A DNA stretch of 64,000 bases from NCBI GenBank assembly GCA_965243335.1, contig OZ251545.1, positions 4,836,001 through 4,900,000 on the forward strand, written 5' to 3'. The translations under genes were made by a program, and so were the position numbers. The stretch comes from JAJDXW01 sp965243335 (GTDB lineage Bacteria; Pseudomonadota; Gammaproteobacteria; HK1). The notes under the pieces were generated by a model. It ran no database searches. It saw only the letters and a list, made by a program, of their open reading frames with translations, and was not told the origin of the DNA. This document shows positions 58,977 through 64,000 of this stretch, piece after piece (within the stretch, counting starts at the first letter, position 1; each line of letters opens with the position of its first letter).

Positions 58977-59990
58977 ATGCGTGAACGATACCGGCCTCGG
59001 CCGCTGGTGCATTCGAGCGCGGCGGCGCCCACCGGTCCGTCGCCGGAGGTCCGCGAGGAGTTCCTCGCGCGGCCCGGCGGCCGCAAGGAGATCCTCTGCG
59101 CCTACGGGGTGGACGTCGATGCGGTCGCGGGCTGGCTCGGCTCCTACGGCGGCGAGGACTCCCCCTGCGACATCTCGCGCGGCCTCTTCGCGGGCGAGGT
59201 CGGGGTGCCGCGCATGGTCCGGCTCTTCGACAAGTTCGGGATCCGCACCTCCTGGTTCATCCCCGGCCACTCCATCGAGACCTTCCCCGACGAGTGCAGG
59301 ATGGTGGCGGACGCGGGCCACGAGATCGGGGTGCACGGCTACTCCCACGAGAACCCCATCGCGATGACCCCGGACCAGGAGGAGGCGGTGCTCGACAAGT
59401 GCATCGACCTCATCGACCGGCTCTGCGGACGCGCGCCCACCGGCTACGTCGCCCCGTGGTGGGAGTTCAGCCCCTACACCAACGAGCTCCTCCTCAAGCG
59501 CGGCATCAAGTACGACCACAGCCTGATGAACAACGACTTCCACCCGTTCTACGTGCGGGTCGGGGATAGCTGGACCAAGATCGACTACTCGAAGCACCCG
59601 AGCGAGTGGATGAAGCCGCTCGTGCGGGGCGAGGAGACCGACCTCATCGACATCCCGGGGAGCTGGTACCTCGACGACCTGCCCCCGATGATGTTCATCA
59701 AGACCGCCCCGAACAGCTACGGTTTCACCAACCCGCGCGACATCGAGCAGCTCTGGCGGGACCAGTTCGACTGGGTGTACCGGGAGTACGACTACGCGGT
59801 GTTCACGATGACCATCCATCCCGACGTCTCCGGGCGGCCCCAGGTGCTGCTGATGCACGAGCGGATCTACGAGTACATCTCCTCCCATCCCGGCGTCCGC
59901 TTCTGCACCTTCGACGAGATCGCGGACGACTTCCGGGCGCGGTCTCCGCGCGGCGGCGGCGCCGCTGCGGCGGCGGGGGGCGCGGGCTGA
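58977..59990 (+). CDS. Polysaccharide deacetylase-family (NodB homology) protein
   Basis: A 337-residue NodB-fold metal hydrolase. The metal ligands are Asp46/Asp48 region (CAYGVDVDAVAGWLGSYGGE) and His120, His124 (HEIGVHGYSHENP), with TSWFIPGHSIETF and GYVAPWWEFS. The GWLGSYGGEDSP block is shared with Helicobacter-type PgdA-like deacetylases and allantoinase-like PuuE relatives, so the substrate may be a cyclic imide or amide rather than a polysaccharide. The ATG at 58977 has GAGGAGGGAAGG ahead; relatives begin near residue 37, so a shorter protein is possible. No signal peptide is seen, which favours a cytoplasmic role. Confidence 0.88.
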   Translation: MRERYRPRPLVHSSAAAPTGPSPEVREEFLARPGGRKEILCAYGVDVDAVAGWLGSYGGEDSPCDISRGLFAGEVGVPRMVRLFDKFGIRTSWFIPGHSIETFPDECRMVADAGHEIGVHGYSHENPIAMTPDQEEAVLDKCIDLIDRLCGRAPTGYVAPWWEFSPYTNELLLKRGIKYDHSLMNNDFHPFYVRVGDSWTKIDYSKHPSEWMKPLVRGEETDLIDIPGSWYLDDLPPMMFIKTAPNSYGFTNPRDIEQLWRDQFDWVYREYDYAVFTMTIHPDVSGRPQVLLMHERIYEYISSHPGVRFCTFDEIADDFRARSPRGGGAAAAAGGAG

Positions 59991-60053
59991 GGGCGCGGGC
60001 CGCGATCGGCCCGGGAGTGAGTACCCGAGCGGCGGCGAATGGATGCCGGGTAG

Positions 60054-60308
60054 ATGGCTACGTATGCGGAGCTCCAGGGCTGGATACGCGAGCGGCACGG
60101 CTGGACGCCGAAAACGTGTTGGATCGCGCACTGCAAGGAGCTGGCCGGCCTTCCACGCCGCGACGCTCCGAACCGGGAGGGCGCAGAACGCAAGGTTCCC
60201 TGTCCGCCCGGGAAACGCCCGCCGATCTTCGACGCGTTTCGACGTTTCGGGATGACGCGGGAAGGCTTTGAACGAGAGTGCGCCGAAGGCTCTGCCGAGT
60301 CGGACTGA
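60054..60308 (+). CDS. Conserved small hypothetical protein
   Basis: An 84-residue protein: YAELQGWIRERHGWTPKTCW, then IAHCKELAGLPRRDAPNR, VPCPPGKRPPIFDAFRRFGM. I recognise this pattern (a helix-rich protein with the KTCWIAHxKE and CPPxKR motifs) from many bacteria, but no function is known to me. It is cytoplasmic and basic. It lies seven bases before the next gene on the same strand, so the two are probably co-transcribed. Confidence 0.75.
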   Translation: MATYAELQGWIRERHGWTPKTCWIAHCKELAGLPRRDAPNREGAERKVPCPPGKRPPIFDAFRRFGMTREGFERECAEGSAESD

Positions 60309-60315
60309 CCGGGCC

Positions 60316-60717
60316 ATGTGCGGGCTTTGCGGGATTCTCGGCGGGGAGCGGCACTGGACCGAACGGGCCGCGAGCCCCGCGATCTTCGGCGGGGCCGGCG
60401 CCGACGGCGGTGAAGGGCCGCGGCTGCGGGTGACCCCCGCTCGCGAACGCCAGGAGCGGGTTCGCCTCGTCAACCGCGTGCTCGATCCCCTCGGCCTCGT
60501 CCTCGCGGAGTGGGCGGCTTCCTCCTACGTGCTGCGCACGAAGACCGGACGGAGCGAGATGGTCCCGGACCTCGGGGCGCTGTGGCCGGCGGCGGAGCGG
60601 CTGCTCGGCCGGCCGTGCGACCCGCTCGACCCCGCCCTGCTCGCCCGACTTTCCCGTCAGGCGCTCCCGCGCCTGCGACCGGAGGCGGCGCTTCCGTCAC
60701 GAACGCCGGCCCGATAG
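60316..60717 (+). CDS. Small MCGLCG-type conserved protein
   Basis: A 133-residue protein beginning MCGLCGILGGERHWTER. The Cys2 start recalls class II glutamine amidotransferases, but the rest (RLVNRVLDPLGLVLAEWAASSYVLRTKTGRSEMVPDLGALWPAAERLLGRPCDPLDPALL) is too short for one. As I recall, similar proteins occur beside cobW and cobalamin genes in proteobacteria, though none adjoins it here. Function is unknown. The pair of cysteines in MCGLCG could bind metal. The last 20 residues are Arg/Ala-rich. Confidence 0.7.
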   Translation: MCGLCGILGGERHWTERAASPAIFGGAGADGGEGPRLRVTPARERQERVRLVNRVLDPLGLVLAEWAASSYVLRTKTGRSEMVPDLGALWPAAERLLGRPCDPLDPALLARLSRQALPRLRPEAALPSRTPAR

Positions 60718-61271
60718 CGGTATCGGCCCGATAGCGGCGGCGGAGCGCCGGGCGGTGAGCGGCCCTCCCCGATGCCGGCCGCGTGACGGTGTGGCGCACC
60801 CCTATAGCGCGACACGCGATTCCGGTTGTCGCGGAATCCGGACGCCGCCATCTCCGAGGCCCGTGCGCTGTTCGTAAGCTTTTGATACAGGGAGAGTAGA
60901 GAGGAAGGCGAGATATTTTCTACCCCACGGGGAGGGTGTTGTTCCAGGATTGGGGTCGGTTCGAAGGGCCTTTGGGCGGATTTCCCCCCACGGCGGGTCG
61001 TACGTGGGTACGCCATCCCTGGGTACGCCGGCGTCTCGCCGGCCCGGGAAGGGCGAAGCGCCGCGAGAACGAACAGGCCGGCGGGACGCCGGCGTACCCA
61101 GGGGCGTTCGCCATTGGCGAAAAACCCACCGCGCACACGCCTCAGCTCCGGCTCTCGTAGTCCGTTCGGTGGCCCCGTGCTAGATTCGCCCGCGGTTCCG
61201 GAAGCCCGGAACCGGCGCTGGCCCGGGCGCGCCAGGCCGCGCCAGGCCGCCCCGGCGGGAGGAGCCCTCCG
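60718..61271. other. Spacer with intergenic repeat copy 4
   Basis: A 554-base spacer. An AT-richer stretch near 60870-60950 (with GATATTTTCTACC) may hold the promoter of the restriction gene. Repeat copy 4 fills 61018-61145. No gene is supported. Confidence 0.5.
61018..61145. repeat. Bipartite intergenic repeat, copy 4
   Basis: Arms 61018-61043 and 61077-61102 repeat those of copy 3 exactly or nearly so, followed by GGCGTTCGCCATTGGCGAAA and AACCCACCGCGCACACGCC. Like the other copies it lies in a spacer, with its tail facing the following plus-strand gene. Confidence 0.8.
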
Positions 61272-64000
61272 ATCCGAGACGCGCTGCAAGAGTTCGCCGA
61301 GGCGGTGACCGCCAAGTCGTCCGCGCTGGCGCGGGGCGGGGCGGAGGACCAGCTTCGTAGTCCCTTCGAGCACTTCATGCGGGCGGTGGCCGCCGCGTGG
61401 GGGGAGCGGGTGGTGTGTACGGGGGAGGCGCCCCTGCCCGGTCGTCTCGGGCGCCCGGACTACGCCGTGCACCGCGGCGGGCTGCTCGCCGGGTACGTCG
61501 AGCTCAAGGCTCCCGGCACGGGGGCGGATGCGGCCCGCTTCCGGGGCCGGGACCGGGCGCAGTTCCGGCGCTTCTCGGGCGTCCCCAACCTGCTCTACAG
61601 CGACGGGAACGAGTGGGCGCTGTATCGGGGGGGCGAGCGGGTCGGGCGCATCGTGCGCCTCGCGGGGGACGTGGCCGGCGAAGGCCGGAAGGCGATCGGG
61701 GCCGGGGACCCGAGCGCGCTGGAGCCGCTGCTGCGCGACTTCCTGTCGTGGGCGCCGGTGTTGCCGACGGACCGCGCGGGGCGGCTGGACCTCAAGGGGT
61801 TCGCGGCGTTGCTGGCCCCGCTCTGCCGGCTGCTGCGCGAGGACGTGGCCGAGGCGCTGGGAGTGTCCGGGTCGCCGCTGGCGCAGCTTGCCGGGGACTG
61901 GCGCCAGCTCCTGTTCCCGGACGCGACGGACGAGCAGTTCGCCGACGCCTACGCGCAGACCGTGGCCTTCGCCCTGCTGCTGGGGCGCAGCGAGGGGGCG
62001 GACCCGCTGACCCTGGACCAGGCGGTGGCCGCGCTGGCCGCGCAGCACAGCCTCCTGTCGCGGGCGTTGCAGGTGCTGACCGACCCCGGGGCACGGGGGG
62101 AGATGAGCGCATCGCTCGACCTGCTGCTGCGGGTGGTGGCGGTGGTATCGCCGGCGGCGTTCGCCGGGCCGCGCGACCCGTGGCTGTACTTCTACGAGGA
62201 CTTCCTGGCCGCCTACGACCCGAAGCTGCGCCGGGACGCGGGGGCGTACTACACGCCGGTGGAGGTGGTGCGCGCCCAGGTGCGGCTGGTCGACGACGCG
62301 CTCGTGTCGCGGCTTCGCCGGCCCCTGGGCTTCGCCGACCCCGGGGTGGTGACCCTGGACCCGGCGGCGGGCACGGGCACGTACCTGCTGGGGGTCATCG
62401 AGCACGCCCTGGGCCGCGTCGAGTCGGAGCAGGGGGCGGGGGCGGTTCCGGGGCAGGCGGCGGCCTTGGCGGAGAACCTCTGCGGCTTCGAGCTGATGGT
62501 CGGCCCCTACGCGGTGAGCGAGCTGCGGGTGAGCCGCGCCCTGCGGGACCGGGGGGCGGGGCCGGGAGCCGCCGCGCGGGTGTACCTGACCGACACCCTG
62601 GAGAGCCCGCACGCGGAGCCGCCGCAGCTACCCCTGTTCCTGCGGCCCATCTCCGAGCAGCGGGCGAAGGCGCTCGCGGTCAAGCGCGAGTCTCCGGTCA
62701 TCGTGTGCCTGGGCAACCCGCCCTACGACCGCCACGAGGCGGCGCGGGCCGACAACGGAGACCGCACCGGCGCCTGGGTGCGCTGGGGCGACGACGGCAA
62801 GGGCGCGCACGCCATCCTGCGCGACTTCCTCGACCCCGCGGCGGCCGCCGGGCACGCGGTGCGGGTGAAGAACCTCTACAACCTGTACGTGTACTTCTGG
62901 CGGTGGGCGTTGTGGAAGGTGTTCGAGCACGATACGTCGGCGGGGGGCGGGGTGGTGAGCTTCATCACCGCGTCGAGCTGGCTGGACGGGGATGCGTTCC
63001 GGGGGATGCGCGAGCACCTGCGGCGGGTGTGCGACGAGGTGTGGATCCTGGACTTGGGCGGCGAGGGCCGGGGAACGCGGCGCAGCGAGAACGTGTTCGC
63101 CATCCAGACCCCGGTAGCGATCGCGGTGGCGCTGCGGTCGGGGGCGGGGGCCAAGGACGAGCCCGCGGTGGTGCGCCATGCCCGCGTCGAGGGCTCGCGC
63201 GCGGAGAAGCTGGCGGCGCTGGATGCGGTCGAGAGCTTCGCGGACGTCGCGTGGCGGGCGTGCCCGGAGGGCTGGCAGGCCCCGTTCCGCCCGGCGGGGG
63301 AGGGGGCGTACTTCGGCTGGCCGCGGCTCACCGATCTGATGCCGTGGCAGCATTCGGGGGTGCAGTGGAAGCGGACGTGGCCCGTGGCGCCGGACCCCGA
63401 GACCCTGGAGCGGCGCTGGCGGGCGCTGCTCGCGTCCGCCGACCCGGCGGAGCGGGCCAGGGCATTCAAGGAGACCCGCGACCGGAAGATCGACTTCAAG
63501 GGTTCTTCGCCATCGGGGAACGGTGGAGCGGGAAAGTCCATTGCCGAGCTGCCCCGGGACGCCCCGGCTCCGCACACGGAGCGTTACGCCTGGCGCTCGT
63601 TCGATCGGCAGTGGCTTCTGGCGGATACGCGGCTCGGCGATTATCTGCGCCCCGACCTGTGGCGCATCCAGGGCGAGCGGCAGGTGTACCTGACGACCCT
63701 GCTGACCAATTCACTCGATACCGGCCCGGCGCTTACAGCTTGCGCGCTGGTTCCCGATCTGCACCATTTCTCCGGCCGGGGAGCAAAGGATACGATCCCG
63801 CTCTACCGCACCGCGGACGCCTCGGAGCCGAACCTCCTGCCCGGCCTCCTCGACCGGCTGGGCGTGGAGTACGGGCGCCCGGTCACGCCGGAGGACTTCG
63901 CCGCCTACGTGTACGGCGTATCGGCCCATCCCGCCTTCACGGCCCGGTTCTCCACGGAGCTGGACACGCGCGAGCTGCGCATCCCGGTGACCCGCGACAG
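61272..64000 (+). CDS. Type IIG/ISP-like restriction-methylation enzyme, 3' end outside window
   Basis: More than 909 codons open in one frame. Near the N-terminus is a PD-(D/E)xK nuclease site: RPDYAVHRGG with Asp63, then GYVELKAPG with Glu77 and Lys79 (numbering from 61272). An N6-adenine methyltransferase follows with motif I DPAAGTGTYLLG (from 363) and motif IV NPPYDRHE (from 482), then a region like the type ISP C-terminal recognition part. The start is unclear: GTG 61305 is the first usual codon but cuts off conserved sequence (LQEFAEAV), whereas ATC 61272 has GGGAGGAG seven bases ahead. A single protein would both cut and methylate DNA. Confidence 0.88.
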   Translation, partial: MRDALQEFAEAVTAKSSALARGGAEDQLRSPFEHFMRAVAAAWGERVVCTGEAPLPGRLGRPDYAVHRGGLLAGYVELKAPGTGADAARFRGRDRAQFRRFSGVPNLLYSDGNEWALYRGGERVGRIVRLAGDVAGEGRKAIGAGDPSALEPLLRDFLSWAPVLPTDRAGRLDLKGFAALLAPLCRLLREDVAEALGVSGSPLAQLAGDWRQLLFPDATDEQFADAYAQTVAFALLLGRSEGADPLTLDQAVAALAAQHSLLSRALQVLTDPGARGEMSASLDLLLRVVAVVSPAAFAGPRDPWLYFYEDFLAAYDPKLRRDAGAYYTPVEVVRAQVRLVDDALVSRLRRPLGFADPGVVTLDPAAGTGTYLLGVIEHALGRVESEQGAGAVPGQAAALAENLCGFELMVGPYAVSELRVSRALRDRGAGPGAAARVYLTDTLESPHAEPPQLPLFLRPISEQRAKALAVKRESPVIVCLGNPPYDRHEAARADNGDRTGAWVRWGDDGKGAHAILRDFLDPAAAAGHAVRVKNLYNLYVYFWRWALWKVFEHDTSAGGGVVSFITASSWLDGDAFRGMREHLRRVCDEVWILDLGGEGRGTRRSENVFAIQTPVAIAVALRSGAGAKDEPAVVRHARVEGSRAEKLAALDAVESFADVAWRACPEGWQAPFRPAGEGAYFGWPRLTDLMPWQHSGVQWKRTWPVAPDPETLERRWRALLASADPAERARAFKETRDRKIDFKGSSPSGNGGAGKSIAELPRDAPAPHTERYAWRSFDRQWLLADTRLGDYLRPDLWRIQGERQVYLTTLLTNSLDTGPALTACALVPDLHHFSGRGAKDTIPLYRTADASEPNLLPGLLDRLGVEYGRPVTPEDFAAYVYGVSAHPAFTARFSTELDTRELRIPVTRD

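Noticed and set aside
60316..60717. MCGLCG protein as a class II glutamine amidotransferase
   Set aside because: Only the Cys2 start agrees; the protein is far too short and lacks the other Ntn-hydrolase segments.

Overview
The window is very GC-rich DNA from a Gram-negative bacterium, most likely a gammaproteobacterium. The strongest marker is the minus-strand housekeeping block leuS-lptE-holA-proA-nadD-rsfS-rlmH (about 20.5-28.1 kb), whose order I know mainly from gammaproteobacteria and whose LptE lipoprotein implies an LPS outer membrane. No rRNA, tRNA or CRISPR array was recognised.

Layout. 0-4.4 kb (minus): an overlapping operon of a family III CoA-transferase, a citrate-lyase-beta-like lyase, a thioredoxin-domain fusion protein, a UGSC-family selenoprotein read through an in-frame TGA with a bacterial SECIS-like hairpin behind it, and a G3E (CobW-type) GTPase running off the left edge. 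4.7-8.6 kb: small catabolic and redox genes (carboxymuconolactone decarboxylase-like, Asp/Glu racemase-like, arsC, flavin reductase, ketopantoate reductase family). 8.9-16.7 kb (minus): a complete peptide/nickel-type ABC transporter behind an amidase and its small partner, plausibly uptake and hydrolysis of an amide or peptide. 16.3-18.4 kb: the start of the amidase module is duplicated and truncated, and a BrnT/BrnA-like toxin-antitoxin pair sits at the break. 18.7-29.1 kb: maf, a solute-binding-domain protein, the housekeeping block and a 2Fe-2S flavin reductase.

29.2-43.8 kb is an accessory, defence-like island: a Phd/VapC-type pair; a BfiI-like type IIS restriction-modification operon (ribbon-helix-helix protein, two methyltransferases, PLD-fold nuclease); two overlapping STAND-like ATPase genes, the second with TPR repeats; an LLM-class oxidoreductase; a DUF4143 ATPase; a NYN-domain gene broken by a small inverted-repeat element; and a scrap of prophage tail genes bounded by short direct repeats.

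43.8-60.7 kb is mainly metabolic: FAA hydrolase, EamA transporter, pyrF, a chorismate mutase-methyltransferase fusion, a beta-hydroxyacid dehydrogenase, a DddP-like M24 protein (candidate DMSP lyase, which would suggest a marine setting), an oxidoreductase, a second VapBC pair, a possible Rad52-like protein, isochorismatase-type amidase, GFA-domain protein, glutathione transferase, nitroreductase and polysaccharide deacetylase. A bipartite intergenic repeat recurs in the spacers from 42 to 61 kb. The right edge holds the start of a type IIG/ISP-like restriction-methylation enzyme.

The items most worth following are the UGSC selenoprotein operon, the BfiI-like system with its probably leaderless RHH gene, and the adjacent STAND ATPase pair.
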